Shown: one piece after another, positions 23,556-33,313 of the stretch
Position numbering within the stretch: position 1 is the first letter of the stretch
Layout of the letters: the number at the start of each line of letters is the position of its first letter
Source of the DNA: Filimonas effusa
GTDB lineage: Bacteria > Bacteroidota > Bacteroidia > Chitinophagales > Chitinophagaceae
Assembly: GCF_004118675.1 (NCBI RefSeq)
Contig: NZ_SDHZ01000006.1
Location: 36,233 to 100,232, forward strand
Length of the DNA stretch: 64,000 bases
Direction of reading: 5' to 3'
Notes under the pieces: generated by a model
Told to the model about the DNA's origin: nothing
Databases searched by the model: none
Seen by the model: only the letters and a program-made list of their open reading frames with translations
Made by a program: the position numbers and the translations under genes

Positions 23556-24380
23556 ATGGCAACACAACTTATGCAGCAATTATCCGAAACAGTAAACTAC
23601 ATCCAAACCCAATATGCTGCGAAGCCTGTTGTTGGTATTGTCCTCGGTAGTGGCCTCGGCAACCTTACAGCCGAAATGACTGTTGAAAAGGAAATTCCTT
23701 ACGACAAGATACCGCATTTTCCGGTAAGTACCGTAAAAGGTCATAGCGGTAAACTCATCTTCGGCGAAATAAGCGGTAAAAAGGTCTTGGTGATGGCAGG
23801 CCGTTTTCACTTTTACGAAGGATATACTCCTTTACAGGTAACTTTCCCTGTAAGGGTAATGAAAGCGCTTGGCGTAGAAACGCTGCTGCTCTCTAACGCC
23901 GCAGGCTCCGTGAATCCGGGTTTCAAAGTGGGCGATCTCATGCTCATCAACGACCATATCAGCTTTTTCGTTCCCAACCCGCTCCTCGGCAAAAACGAAG
24001 ACGAACTCGGAACACGCTTCCCCGATATGAGCGAACCCTATAGTAAAACGCTGATAGCGAAGGCTAAAGAAATAGGACAACAACTTAATTACGACCTTAA
24101 GGAAGGCGTTTATACAGGCGTTACCGGCCCTACCTTCGAAACAAGAGCCGAATACAAACTCATCCTCGCCATCGGCGGCGATGCCGTAGGTATGAGCACC
24201 GTACAGGAAAATATCGTCGCAATACACGCCGGAATGCAGGTCTTCGCAGTCAGCGTCATCACCGACCTGGGCATCAGGGACGACGAAAACGTCATCACCC
24301 ACGAAGAAGTGCTGGCTGCCGCCAAAGAAGCAGAACCCAAATTAACCCGCCTCTTTAAAGAACTTATTGCAGCCATCTAA
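23556..24380 (+). CDS. punA: Purine nucleoside phosphorylase
   Basis: A 274-residue trimeric-type PNP that splits inosine or guanosine with phosphate to base and ribose 1-phosphate. Diagnostic segments are the phosphate-binding G-S-G-L-G near residue 31, H-F-P-V-S-T-V-K-G-H-S-G, A-G-R-F-H-F-Y-E-G-Y, S-N-A-A-G, and the base-binding M-S-T-V-Q-E near residue 213. Length is normal. An exact Bacteroidota promoter lies upstream (23463-23490). Confidence 0.93.
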   Translation: MATQLMQQLSETVNYIQTQYAAKPVVGIVLGSGLGNLTAEMTVEKEIPYDKIPHFPVSTVKGHSGKLIFGEISGKKVLVMAGRFHFYEGYTPLQVTFPVRVMKALGVETLLLSNAAGSVNPGFKVGDLMLINDHISFFVPNPLLGKNEDELGTRFPDMSEPYSKTLIAKAKEIGQQLNYDLKEGVYTGVTGPTFETRAEYKLILAIGGDAVGMSTVQENIVAIHAGMQVFAVSVITDLGIRDDENVITHEEVLAAAKEAEPKLTRLFKELIAAI

Positions 24381-24481
24381 ACTGCAATAAGCCGCCCCCG
24401 GAGGTAAGTATTTTATCAGGTAGTACGATAATAACATTATTATCATTTCCTTTGCAGCATTCCTATTTACTTTGCACAACT

Positions 24482-26560
24482 ATGTCATATCGCAGTCTGT
24501 TCAGTTTTCTCTGTTGTTTGATTATCACAGTGGTAATGGGACAGACTGTGAATGCGCAGGTGTTGAATCCCACCAACATGGGAACAGTAGGCAGGGATAC
24601 CGCTAATTTCACGTACGACAGCCAGGGACGGCCAATGCGGAAAAACAAAGGCGCCGACTCCCTCCAGCACCGCGACCCCCTGGAAGATTCTATTACCATC
24701 TCTTTCCGCTTTTTCGATTCCACCAGGGTCCGCAAACTCGACTCGTCGCTGAACGACTTTACTACACGCCTTCCATTACCTTATTATTACCAGGACATCG
24801 GCAACTTCGGCGCAGCTTCACGCTCGCTTATCTTTAAGCCGCTGATGAAACCAGGCTTCGACGCAGGCTTTCATGCCTTCGATATCTATCAGCTTAAAGT
24901 AGAAGATACCCGCTTTTACCAGACAACCCGGCCCTATACCGAGCTCGGTTATCTGCTCGGAAGCAAAAGCGAACAGTTCATTAACGTTACCCATACGCAG
25001 AACAGGGGACCTAATCTCAACTTCGCTTTCGATATCCGCCTCATCACCAGTCAGGGAAACTTTAAAAACCAGGGAACCAACCACAGCAGTTCACGGTTTA
25101 ATTTATGGCGCCAGAGTAAAAACAAACGCTACACTTCCTACCTGATATACATATCCAATAGCATTGAAGCTGCTGAGAACGGAGGTTTACAACACGATAG
25201 CTCTATCGACACACTGGCAAAACAAACGATTTCCGACCCTATCCTTCTCGACGTACGCCTCGGTAACTCGGGTACCACACGGCGTTCCAGCGGCATGTTC
25301 GGTGGCGGCGGTGAAAGGTTTATCGCTTATTCAGCCTATTCCAATAAAACCATCTTGTACCGCCATATGTACGACCTGGGCCAGAAAGACTCACTCGTCA
25401 CAGACTCTTCCATCGTAAGACTGTTTTACCCGCGCATAAGGTTGCAGCATACGCTTACCTATAATACCTCCGCTTATACCTACCGCGATAGCCGCCCCGA
25501 ACCAGCCAACTACCTCAATTACTTCAATATGCTGGTGACTTCCGACGTTATCCAGTATAAGGATACCTGGAAAGATCTTACCAACGAGTTCGCAGTGATA
25601 TCGTTCCCCGAAAAAAACAACCTTAACCAGTTCCTGAAACTGGGCGCCGGCTACCAGATGCTCAAAGGCGAATTCCTGTATTATAACGGCGATACTACTT
25701 TCGGCGATAACTTCAATAACGTATACCTTACAGGCGAATACCGCAACCGTACCCGTAACCAGCGCTGGGACCTGGAAGCCAATGGTAAGTTATATGCAAC
25801 CGGCCCCTATAGCGGCGACTATTCCGCCCTCATCAGCCTGAAAGGTGTATTGAAACAAAATAAAGGTGCATTACAAATAGGCTTCCAGAACGTGAACCGG
25901 AGCCCTTCTTTTGTTTATGAAAACCGTTCTGCCTTCCCATCTCTTGCCGCCAGCGGGTTCGGAAAAGAGAACATCACACGCCTGTTTGCAAATATCGATA
26001 TCGCCGCCCTGCAGTTGAAATTATATGGTAACTACTACCTCGTTACAAACTATACTTATTTCGACAGCTTCCTTACCGCGAAACAACAATCGGCGCTGTT
26101 CAACGTGCTGCATATAGGCGCCGAAAAAAGGTTTAAACTATCCCGTTTCTGGAACTGGTATTCCGAAGTGCATTTGCAGCAGAAAACGGGTAGCGCTCCC
26201 GTAAATATGCCCCTCATCCTTACACGGAACAGGCTGGTATTTGAAGGCAACTTCTACAAAAATCTCTTCGTAGCTACAGGGCTTGAATTAAGATACTACT
26301 TAAAATACAAAGCCGATAATTACTCGCCTTTTACAGGACAGTTCTTTTATCAGGACCAGCAAACGATTTCCAATAGGCCTGATATGAACCTGTTTCTGCA
26401 TTTCCGCATAAAAAGCTTTAAAGGCTTTGTTCGCCTCGAAAACGTGAATACGTTGAATACAGACGGTTTTTCATTCTCCAAATACAACTTTGCTGCGCCT
26501 AATTATGCAACCCGCCCTCTATGGACGCATATCGGCATTTGGTGGAGTTTCGTTAATTAG
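24482..26560 (+). CDS. Putative outer-membrane porin (Porin_10 family)
   Basis: A 692-residue protein with a signal peptide (cleavage near V-N-A-Q) and a long stretch of alternating, aromatic-rich beta strands ending in W-W-S-F-V-N. It resembles the Bacteroidota putative porin family (Porin_10). An N-terminal segment (about 30-90) is polar and may be periplasmic. The ATG at 24482 starts the signal peptide; the codon at 24452 in the same frame is TTG and adds no signal. Substrate is unknown. The next gene encodes a secreted thioredoxin-like protein, without an evident functional link. Confidence 0.78.
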   Translation: MSYRSLFSFLCCLIITVVMGQTVNAQVLNPTNMGTVGRDTANFTYDSQGRPMRKNKGADSLQHRDPLEDSITISFRFFDSTRVRKLDSSLNDFTTRLPLPYYYQDIGNFGAASRSLIFKPLMKPGFDAGFHAFDIYQLKVEDTRFYQTTRPYTELGYLLGSKSEQFINVTHTQNRGPNLNFAFDIRLITSQGNFKNQGTNHSSSRFNLWRQSKNKRYTSYLIYISNSIEAAENGGLQHDSSIDTLAKQTISDPILLDVRLGNSGTTRRSSGMFGGGGERFIAYSAYSNKTILYRHMYDLGQKDSLVTDSSIVRLFYPRIRLQHTLTYNTSAYTYRDSRPEPANYLNYFNMLVTSDVIQYKDTWKDLTNEFAVISFPEKNNLNQFLKLGAGYQMLKGEFLYYNGDTTFGDNFNNVYLTGEYRNRTRNQRWDLEANGKLYATGPYSGDYSALISLKGVLKQNKGALQIGFQNVNRSPSFVYENRSAFPSLAASGFGKENITRLFANIDIAALQLKLYGNYYLVTNYTYFDSFLTAKQQSALFNVLHIGAEKRFKLSRFWNWYSEVHLQQKTGSAPVNMPLILTRNRLVFEGNFYKNLFVATGLELRYYLKYKADNYSPFTGQFFYQDQQTISNRPDMNLFLHFRIKSFKGFVRLENVNTLNTDGFSFSKYNFAAPNYATRPLWTHIGIWWSFVN

Positions 26561-26620
26561 CATTTCCTAAACGGCTTCGCTTTCGCTGAATGTCTTATTT
26601 TCAATAAAAAAACAGCTTAC

Positions 26621-27097
26621 ATGAAGTGGAAATTATTCGTCAGCGTTTTACTGGCAGTAAATATTACCGTTAGTGCATGGGCCCAGCCACCCGTAGGCAG
26701 CAAAGCGCCGGAAATTGAGTTGCCCGGTGCCAACGGTACCACGGTGAAATTATCCTCTTTAAAGGGAAAAGTGGTCCTCATCGATTTCTGGGCCAGTTGG
26801 TGCGGCCCTTGCAGGCAAAGTATGCCCGCCCTGAAAAACGTTTATAAAAAATATAAAGCAAAAGGACTCGAGATCTACGGCATATCGCTCGACCAGAATA
26901 AAGCAGCCTGGAGTAAAGCTTTACGCGAAGACGGCACTCCCTGGCTGCACGTGATAGATACCGAAGGCGGCACAGCCCGTAAATGGGGTATCCAGTATAT
27001 TCCCACATCCTTCCTGCTCGATAAAGACGGAAAGCTCATCGCCATCAATGCCGAAGCAGCACAACTAAAAGCTTATCTCGATAAGCTCCTTGGTTAA
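26621..27097 (+). CDS. Secreted thioredoxin-like protein (TlpA/ResA type)
   Basis: A 158-residue periplasmic thiol-disulfide oxidoreductase. The signal peptide ends near A-W-A-Q, and the thioredoxin fold has the redox motif W-C-G-P-C (F-W-A-S-W-C-G-P-C-R, near residue 63). The cis-proline region is Y-I-P-T-S-F. The P-V-G-S-K-A-P-E-I-E-L start and L-K-G-K-V-V-L-I-D-F-W segment are typical of TlpA-like reductases, which keep exported cysteines reduced (for example for cytochrome c maturation). Partner unknown. Confidence 0.9.
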   Translation: MKWKLFVSVLLAVNITVSAWAQPPVGSKAPEIELPGANGTTVKLSSLKGKVVLIDFWASWCGPCRQSMPALKNVYKKYKAKGLEIYGISLDQNKAAWSKALREDGTPWLHVIDTEGGTARKWGIQYIPTSFLLDKDGKLIAINAEAAQLKAYLDKLLG

Positions 27098-27234
27098 CGC
27101 CGGTTCGTCACAACAAACACGCCTTCCATCATTTACACAAACCTCTCAGATTCATCATTCTGCCATTCCACCATCTGCGGCACTGGGCGCTATTCTTGGC
27201 ATAACAATTGAAATTCCAACGTCAAAACCAATGT

Positions 27235-27810
27235 ATGAAGAAGACAATCTTTTCTATGCTTGCCCTCCTGCTTTTTACAGCCGGGAGTTATGCGCAGGGT
27301 TTCCATTTAGGCGCCAAAGCCGGCGCCAACCTCGGTAAAATAGATGGTACCAGCTTTAAAGATGGCTATGAACTGGGCTTCCAGCTGGGAGGCTTTGCTG
27401 AAATCGATCTTAGCAAAACTTTTGGTATCCAGCCCGAGCTGCTGTTTAACCAAACCAATACCAAAGTCACCAACCAGATCAGCTCCCCCTTCCAGGATGG
27501 CGAAAAAATTAACCTGAATTACCTGAGCATCCCTATCTTGCTGAGGATCAATGCAGGCCAGCTTTTAACCTTCCACGCAGGCCCACAGTACAGCATCTTG
27601 CTCAACAATCACAAAACCACCCTGCAAAATGCCGGCGATGCCTTTAAATCAGGCGATTTTGCACTGGCGCTCGGCGCACAGGTGAACCTCAACGCACTTC
27701 GTATCTACGGCCGTTATAACATCGGTCTTACCGATATCGGTGACGTTACCAGCCAAAGCAAATGGAAAAGCCAGCAACTTCAGTTTGGCTTAGGCTTCCG
27801 TATATTATAA
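27235..27810 (+). CDS. Outer-membrane beta-barrel protein (PorT-like/OMP_b-brl_2)
   Basis: A 191-residue protein with a signal peptide (M-K-K-T-I-F to G-S-Y-A-Q) followed by a small barrel of alternating strands (G-F-H-L-G-A-K-A-G-A-N-L-G-K, L-N-Y-L-S-I-P-I-L-L-R, F-G-L-G-F-R-I-L at the end). This is the common Bacteroidota OMP_b-brl_2 type. The ATG at 27235 is chosen because the signal peptide begins there. Function unknown. A strong hairpin follows immediately. Confidence 0.85.
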   Translation: MKKTIFSMLALLLFTAGSYAQGFHLGAKAGANLGKIDGTSFKDGYELGFQLGGFAEIDLSKTFGIQPELLFNQTNTKVTNQISSPFQDGEKINLNYLSIPILLRINAGQLLTFHAGPQYSILLNNHKTTLQNAGDAFKSGDFALALGAQVNLNALRIYGRYNIGLTDIGDVTSQSKWKSQQLQFGLGFRIL

Positions 27811-27814
27811 ATCA

Positions 27815-27850
27815 ATAAGTTGAATGCCGCCCCGGCGGCATTCAACTTAT
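27815..27850 (+). terminator. Long perfect hairpin after the OMP gene
   Basis: A stem of up to 17 bp (27815-27831 with 27834-27850, perfect) follows the stop by a few bases. The tail is only partly T-rich (TATCTTCCCC), so it may act as a terminator or as an mRNA 3' end stabiliser. Confidence 0.7.
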
Positions 27851-27989
27851 CTTCCCCTTACCCCTGCCAATTTGGTACAACACCTCTATTTTCCTTCCTT
27901 TGGCACTTTAATTGAATTTGTTAGCTTTCCCCCAGTAACTGCTGTAGTTATGTAGAAGGGTGACAATTTGACTTTAGAACCGGAAGTAT

Positions 27990-30392
27990 ATGAGTAATAA
28001 CCAATTCTTTCTTAGGGCCGAGGACGATACAGACTTTCTTCCCATTATACCAATTAATGAAAATGAGAACGAGCAGGATAAAAACCTGCAGATTCCTGAC
28101 ACACTGGCGCTCCTGCCGCTTCGCAATACTGTTTTGTTCCCGGGTGTAGTGCTCCCTATCACGGTGGGCCGTGACAAAAGCATAAAGGCCGTGAACGATG
28201 CCTATAAAACCGATAAACTTATTGGCGTACTCGCGCAAAAAGACGCCAGCATCGAAGACCCCGTACTGGCCGACCTCTGCGATATAGGAACCGTAGCCCG
28301 CATCGTTAAGCTTATTAAAATGCCCGATGGCGGAACTACCATCATCATCCAGGGTAAAAAACGCTTCAAGGTTACCAGCTTCATCGAAGAAGACCCCTAC
28401 TTCAGAGCCAATATCGTAACCCTGCAGGACGATGTATTGCCTGGCGACGAAAACTTTGAAGCATACACAAGTACCATCAAAGACCTTGCTTCCCAGATCA
28501 TCCAGCTTTCTCCCAATATGCCCACGGAGGCTTCTATCATACTCCGTAACATCGAAAGCCCCTCCTTCCTCATCAATTTTGTAAGCAGCAACCTCAATAG
28601 CGATCTGTCCGAAAAACAACTGCTGCTCGAAATAGATGATGTGAAACTGAGGGCAGAGCGTCTCGTCGAGCTGCTCCAGCGCGAACTGCAGTTTGCCGAG
28701 CTCAAAAACAAGGTGACGACTAAAACTCGTACCGAAATAGACAAACAGCAGCGCGAATACTTCCTGCAACAGCAGTTGAAAAGCATTAAAGACGAGCTCG
28801 GAGGCGACTCCAACGAACGGGAACTCAACGAGATGCGCAAAAAGGCAGAAGCAAAAAAATGGCCCGAAGCAGCTAAAAGCCTCTTTAAATCAGGTATCGA
28901 GAAGCTGGAACGTATGCACCCCAGCACACCCGATTACTCCGTGGTTTACAACCACCTCGACCTCATGCTCGAACTGCCCTGGGAAGAATATACCGAAGAC
29001 AGCTACGACCTTAAACGCGCCCGCCAGGTGCTCGATACCGATCACTACGGAATGGGAAAAATAAAAGAAAGGATCATCGAATACCTCGCCGTTCTTAAAC
29101 TGAAAGGCGATATGAAAAGCCCCATCCTTTGCTTTGTAGGCCCTCCCGGTATCGGCAAAACCTCGTTGGGTAAAAGTATTGCACATGCCATAGGTAGAAA
29201 ATATGTACGGGTTAGCCTGGGCGGACTTCATGACGAAAGTGAGATCCGCGGCCACCGTAAAACCTATATAGGCGCTATGCCCGGCAGGATCCTTCAGAAC
29301 ATTCGTAAGGTAAAATCCTCCAACCCGGTAATGATCCTCGACGAGATCGATAAAATTGGTAACGACTTCCGCGGCGATCCCTCTTCAGCCCTGCTCGAAG
29401 TGCTCGATCCCGAACAAAACAATACCTTCTACGATAACTACCTCGAACTAGAATACGACCTCAGCAAGGTCCTGTTCATTGCAACAGCCAACAACCTGCA
29501 GTCCATCCAGCCCGCTTTGCGCGACAGGCTCGAGATCATCGATCTCAGCGGTTATGCAGTGGAAGAAAAGGTAGAAATAGCCAAACGGCACCTGCTGCCT
29601 AAACAAAAAGAAGCGCACGGACTGGCCAAAGTAAACTTTAAGATCGCCGATAAGGTGCTCGAAAAGGTCATTGAAAGTTACACCCGCGAAAGTGGTGTCC
29701 GTGATCTCGACAGACAACTGGCAAGCATCATGCGCAGCCAGGCCAAAGAATATGCTACCAGGCAAAAAGTAAAAACAAACCTCACACCCAAAGACATTGA
29801 AAAGATCCTGGGATCTGCACGCTACAGCAACGAGATCTATAAAACTGCAAACATGCCCGGCGTGGCCGTTGGACTTGCATGGACCTATGTTGGTGGTGAC
29901 ATCCTCTTCATCGAATCTATTTTAAGTGAAGGAAAAGGAGAGCTGAAACTCACAGGTAACCTGGGTAATGTAATGAAGGAAAGTGCCTCTACAGCGTTAA
30001 GTTATTTGCAGGCCAATGCGAAAAAATATCAGATCGATGCAGACCTCTTCAGTAAACGGGGCATTCATATTCACGTTCCCGAAGGTGCTGTGCCTAAGGA
30101 TGGTCCCAGCGCCGGTATTACAATGCTCACTGCACTAACATCTGCTTTTACAGGCAGGAAAGTTAAACCCTACCTGGCAATGACTGGTGAAATCACGTTG
30201 AGAGGTCAGGTGTTACCGGTAGGTGGCATCAAGGAAAAAGTACTTGCTGCAAAAAGAGCAGGACTCAAAGAAATTATTATGTGCTGGCAGAACCAGAAGG
30301 ATGTACAGGAAATTGACAGCGACTTTATAAAAGGGATTGATTTCCACTACGTTAAAAATATGCAGCAGGTGTTGGATATAGCCCTGGTATAA
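27990..30392 (+). CDS. lon: ATP-dependent protease Lon
   Basis: An 800-residue LonA protease that degrades misfolded and regulatory proteins in the cytoplasm. It has the N-terminal LON substrate-binding domain (L-A-L-L-P-L-R-N-T-V-L-F-P-G), Walker A G-P-P-G-I-G-K-T, Walker B V-M-I-L-D-E-I-D-K, and the C-terminal protease domain. The catalytic dyad is S707 (P-K-D-G-P-S-A-G) and K750 (G-G-I-K-E-K), with the family's 43-residue spacing. Full length, with its own strong terminator. Confidence 0.96.
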   Translation: MSNNQFFLRAEDDTDFLPIIPINENENEQDKNLQIPDTLALLPLRNTVLFPGVVLPITVGRDKSIKAVNDAYKTDKLIGVLAQKDASIEDPVLADLCDIGTVARIVKLIKMPDGGTTIIIQGKKRFKVTSFIEEDPYFRANIVTLQDDVLPGDENFEAYTSTIKDLASQIIQLSPNMPTEASIILRNIESPSFLINFVSSNLNSDLSEKQLLLEIDDVKLRAERLVELLQRELQFAELKNKVTTKTRTEIDKQQREYFLQQQLKSIKDELGGDSNERELNEMRKKAEAKKWPEAAKSLFKSGIEKLERMHPSTPDYSVVYNHLDLMLELPWEEYTEDSYDLKRARQVLDTDHYGMGKIKERIIEYLAVLKLKGDMKSPILCFVGPPGIGKTSLGKSIAHAIGRKYVRVSLGGLHDESEIRGHRKTYIGAMPGRILQNIRKVKSSNPVMILDEIDKIGNDFRGDPSSALLEVLDPEQNNTFYDNYLELEYDLSKVLFIATANNLQSIQPALRDRLEIIDLSGYAVEEKVEIAKRHLLPKQKEAHGLAKVNFKIADKVLEKVIESYTRESGVRDLDRQLASIMRSQAKEYATRQKVKTNLTPKDIEKILGSARYSNEIYKTANMPGVAVGLAWTYVGGDILFIESILSEGKGELKLTGNLGNVMKESASTALSYLQANAKKYQIDADLFSKRGIHIHVPEGAVPKDGPSAGITMLTALTSAFTGRKVKPYLAMTGEITLRGQVLPVGGIKEKVLAAKRAGLKEIIMCWQNQKDVQEIDSDFIKGIDFHYVKNMQQVLDIALV

Positions 30393-30491
30393 CAAATACA
30401 AAAAAATTATATCCCCGGTTCAACCAAATGATCCCTTTAGTTGTAATAACAACGTAAGATTTTTTTCATGTTGGTTGTTTTAAGGGTTAAA

Positions 30492-30525
30492 AAACTCCTC
30501 TATGTTCATAGAGGAGTTTTTTTAT
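30492..30525. terminator. Bidirectional terminator between lon and the lipoprotein gene
   Basis: A perfect 12-bp stem (30492-30503 with 30508-30519) with a GTTC loop. A and T tracts on both sides serve lon on the plus strand and the convergent gene, whose stop codon overlaps the T tract, on the minus strand. Confidence 0.9.
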
Positions 30526-31487
30526 AGTCGGTCCAGTAAATTGTTAAGTTCATTCAATGAAGTCTCTTCCGGTTTCAGCTTCACGATAGCTCCGTTCTTT
30601 TCAACAATAGTCGCGTCAAGCCCCACATACAATTTGTTGTTGCTGATCCTTGAAATAGACAGCAGTTGCAAAGGTGTGCCTGCCGGTATACCCGTGGCAT
30701 AAAAGGTCCTGCTGCCGGCGTCGGGAGTTAAACGCACCACCGTCGAATGATTGAGGAAAATTGCAAACACGGCAGTGTTCGCGTTTGTGAAAATAACAGG
30801 CGCTACTGCTGTTAGCTTGGTAGTATTACTGCTGCCTATCTCGCGGCCAAGCCCTATCCAGCCTGTCTTACGGCATAAAAAGCTATAGCTTTTGCGTACC
30901 TGCTGATTCAATAGTTCTTCAAAAGGAGAGGCGTAATCCGCAGTAACGTCCCATAAAAAGTTGGCCCTGTTATAACGCGTAGTGTCGCCGCTAAAGATCG
31001 ATTGCTGCTCATCAGGAGCCACACCCTCAAACCGGATATTGAACTCCGAACGCTGGCTGATATTAAGAATATTACCTTCTTTGGTAATAATTACCCGTAG
31101 CGCCGCTATCTGGTTCAGCAGCTTGCTGCCGCTCATGGCAGGTTTGCCATAGCGGATAAAATCCCCCCGCTTTTTTAATTGCAGGAAACTCACTTTTACT
31201 TCACCTTCTGCATTACTGCCGTTGGAATACTGGCAGAACCCCGGGTTGGTATAAATTCGCGTACCTCCCGAAAAATAGGCAGAATCAGATTTACTTGCAT
31301 TAATGGTAACTACCTCCGGATTGGCCACGCCAAATAAACTATCAGCTGCATTGGCAATACGCCCCGATACAGAGCGTATCCACGCCGTATCCGAATCCGG
31401 GTAAGGCACAAACGAGTCCGAAACACTGGACTTCATGCAGGAAGAAAAACATAATGCCGTTAATATATACGCTGCGATACGTTTCAT
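30522..31487 (-). CDS. Lipoprotein of unknown function
   Basis: A 321-residue protein with a lipoprotein signal (L-C-F-S-S-C, Cys17). The rest is a soluble, beta-rich sequence with no domain I recognise. It is the third gene after an ECF sigma factor and the putative membrane-spanning anti-sigma protein, all on the minus strand, with 72 bases to the upstream neighbour. It may be a target or accessory component of that envelope-stress system; this is inferred from position only. Confidence 0.7.
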   Translation of the reverse strand: MKRIAAYILTALCFSSCMKSSVSDSFVPYPDSDTAWIRSVSGRIANAADSLFGVANPEVVTINASKSDSAYFSGGTRIYTNPGFCQYSNGSNAEGEVKVSFLQLKKRGDFIRYGKPAMSGSKLLNQIAALRVIITKEGNILNISQRSEFNIRFEGVAPDEQQSIFSGDTTRYNRANFLWDVTADYASPFEELLNQQVRKSYSFLCRKTGWIGLGREIGSSNTTKLTAVAPVIFTNANTAVFAIFLNHSTVVRLTPDAGSRTFYATGIPAGTPLQLLSISRISNNKLYVGLDATIVEKNGAIVKLKPEETSLNELNNLLDRL

Positions 31488-31559
31488 GCTACATCATCAT
31501 TTCAAATAACGGAATCTATCCGCGTAATAAACTTTCTAATATCTCAGATACTTTTTGCA

Positions 31560-33311
31560 CTAAAAGCGCTGCCCCCCGTTTAAACGATAACGGATGCCCA
31601 ACGATAACCCCGCATTATGTAAACGCTGGTTAAACGATTGCCCCGGTTTGGTCATATCGCTTAAATTATACCGGAAATAAGGCTCAGCAAACAGGTCCAT
31701 ACGCTCTGCCACAGGTTTTATGATGCTGAAACCCGCATACAGTCCAAGCCCTATATTGCTTTTATAAACCTCATTGTTATCCTTCTTTATCGATACCGCC
31801 TGGAACGATGTATCCAGCAACTCTCCCGCATACCAGCTATGAAGGTTTACGATAGCACCAACGTTTGCTGCAAAGCGCCATTGATCATTACCCCACTCGT
31901 AGCTGAATAATACAGGAATATCGATGCTTTTGTACTTGTTATGGGTACGTTTCTGCAAATAACCAATTTGTTCATAACTGCTGGTATCCCTCAATACGGT
32001 GTCGCCCTGCGGACGCGTAATGGTATGAGTGGTGATAACGGTTACCTGCTTCCTTTCATTTTCCTGGCGGTAGTTGAAATGCTCGTTTATTTGCGTGTAC
32101 TGCAATCCCGTTTTCAGGAAAATATTTTCAGTGAGCCCCTTGCTTATCCGCACCCCTGCGGTAAAGGAGGTTTGTAAACGCTGGCTGCTGTCTTTACGTT
32201 CCAGGTAAGTGCTGCCGCCATAATTAGCCGATGTTTGTTTCAGCGGCATATCGGGCGAAACATACGCTTCAAGATATAGATCGGTAGGAATACTATTGCG
32301 TACCGAGGGACAACGGATAACAGGCATCATTGCCGATCTGCTGTCAAGCAACTGGCGAAGGCTGTTGCTGCTGCCCAACGAAAGTCGTTTCAAAGAGATC
32401 ATTTCCGCCGGCAGAAAATTAAAGGCCGTAGGTACAGCCTGCGTCTCCTCAATTGCACTACCGCTGTTAAGCACGTTATAACTGCCGCCTGTATGCATAT
32501 TTGCTGCATTCCCACGCTGCAAACCAGTTGCCGCATTCCCATGCTGCAAATCAGCTGCTGCATTCCCGCGCTGCAAACCGGTTGCCGCATTCCCGCGCCG
32601 CAAATCAGCTGCTGCATTACCGCGCCGCAAACCGGTTGCCGCATTATCGCGTCGCAAGTCAGCTGCTGCATTCCCGCGTTGCAAACCAGTTGCCGCATTA
32701 TCGCGCCGCGAACCAGCTGCTGCTATAGTACTGTTTTGTTTGTTTATTCCTTCATTGCCATTCGCTATTTGCCCGGCAGAACCAGGTCGCCCTGCATAGG
32801 GAGCAGCATTGGTGGCAACCCTGGCGCGTTTGCCTGCACTTGAGCCAGCCGCCGGTTTATTGCTAGATGGCACGGACACCGTATTGGCGCTGCCGGCTTT
32901 GTTTTCAGTAGCAATGCCAGGTGCTATAGCGTTGTTGTCAGATCCAGCAACTACAGCGCCGTCGGGAGCAGGAGCGGTATTGTTTCCTTCAGGTGTGCTC
33001 AAATGAAGGTTATCCGCAGCAGAAGAGTGGTGCGGCCCCACCTTTACACCGGCAGTTTCATTTTGTGTCATTCCCGGCTTAACGGAACCGGATTCAGGAC
33101 GTGGCCAGAATACCAGCGCGCTGGCTCCGGCACACAAAATAAGTAGCGCTGCTGCACGGTAGGCCGCAGGAATACGGGCCCAGCCTGTTTTACGCTTTTT
33201 CTCGGCAGCCGTCGCAGCCTCTATTTTGTCCCATAGCCCACCCGGAACCGGTGCCTTGTGGTCGGCCAGTTTCGCTCTAACAAAATCGTCAAACAAGTGG
33301 TGGTCTGTCAT
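31560..33311 (-). CDS. Putative dual-membrane anti-sigma factor with outer-membrane barrel
   Basis: A 583-residue protein with an unusual layout. Residues 1-48 are cytoplasmic and resemble an anti-sigma head (D-D-F-V-R-A-K-L-A-D-H, W-D-K-I). About 50-69 is one transmembrane helix. About 70-275 is a low-complexity Ala/Asn/Gly-rich linker that includes nine-residue tandem repeats at 202-270. About 340-583 looks like a PorT-like outer-membrane barrel ending Y-R-L-N-G-G-Q-R-F. The ATG lies two bases after the sigma-factor stop, so the two are coupled. This matches the Dma (dual membrane-spanning anti-sigma) type reported in Bacteroides thetaiotaomicron, paired with an ECF sigma. Assignment is by architecture, not by search. 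Confidence 0.75.
   Translation of the reverse strand: MTDHHLFDDFVRAKLADHKAPVPGGLWDKIEAATAAEKKRKTGWARIPAAYRAAALLILCAGASALVFWPRPESGSVKPGMTQNETAGVKVGPHHSSAADNLHLSTPEGNNTAPAPDGAVVAGSDNNAIAPGIATENKAGSANTVSVPSSNKPAAGSSAGKRARVATNAAPYAGRPGSAGQIANGNEGINKQNSTIAAAGSRRDNAATGLQRGNAAADLRRDNAATGLRRGNAAADLRRGNAATGLQRGNAAADLQHGNAATGLQRGNAANMHTGGSYNVLNSGSAIEETQAVPTAFNFLPAEMISLKRLSLGSSNSLRQLLDSRSAMMPVIRCPSVRNSIPTDLYLEAYVSPDMPLKQTSANYGGSTYLERKDSSQRLQTSFTAGVRISKGLTENIFLKTGLQYTQINEHFNYRQENERKQVTVITTHTITRPQGDTVLRDTSSYEQIGYLQKRTHNKYKSIDIPVLFSYEWGNDQWRFAANVGAIVNLHSWYAGELLDTSFQAVSIKKDNNEVYKSNIGLGLYAGFSIIKPVAERMDLFAEPYFRYNLSDMTKPGQSFNQRLHNAGLSLGIRYRLNGGQRF
32502..32708 (-). repeat. 27-bp coding minisatellite in the anti-sigma linker
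   Basis: About 7.7 in-frame copies of a nine-residue unit, alternating between R-G-N-A-A-A-D-L-R and R-D-N-A-A-T-G-L-Q types, giving a 54-bp higher-order period. The repeat is in the linker that would cross the periplasm, so copy number would set its length. All three plus-strand frames stay open across it, an artefact of the repeat. Confidence 0.85.
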
Positions 33312-33313
33312 AA

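Noticed and set aside
32493..32843. Plus-strand frames rich in Cys/His/Pro opposite the anti-sigma gene
   Set aside because: They are open only because of the 27-bp repeat in the real minus-strand gene.
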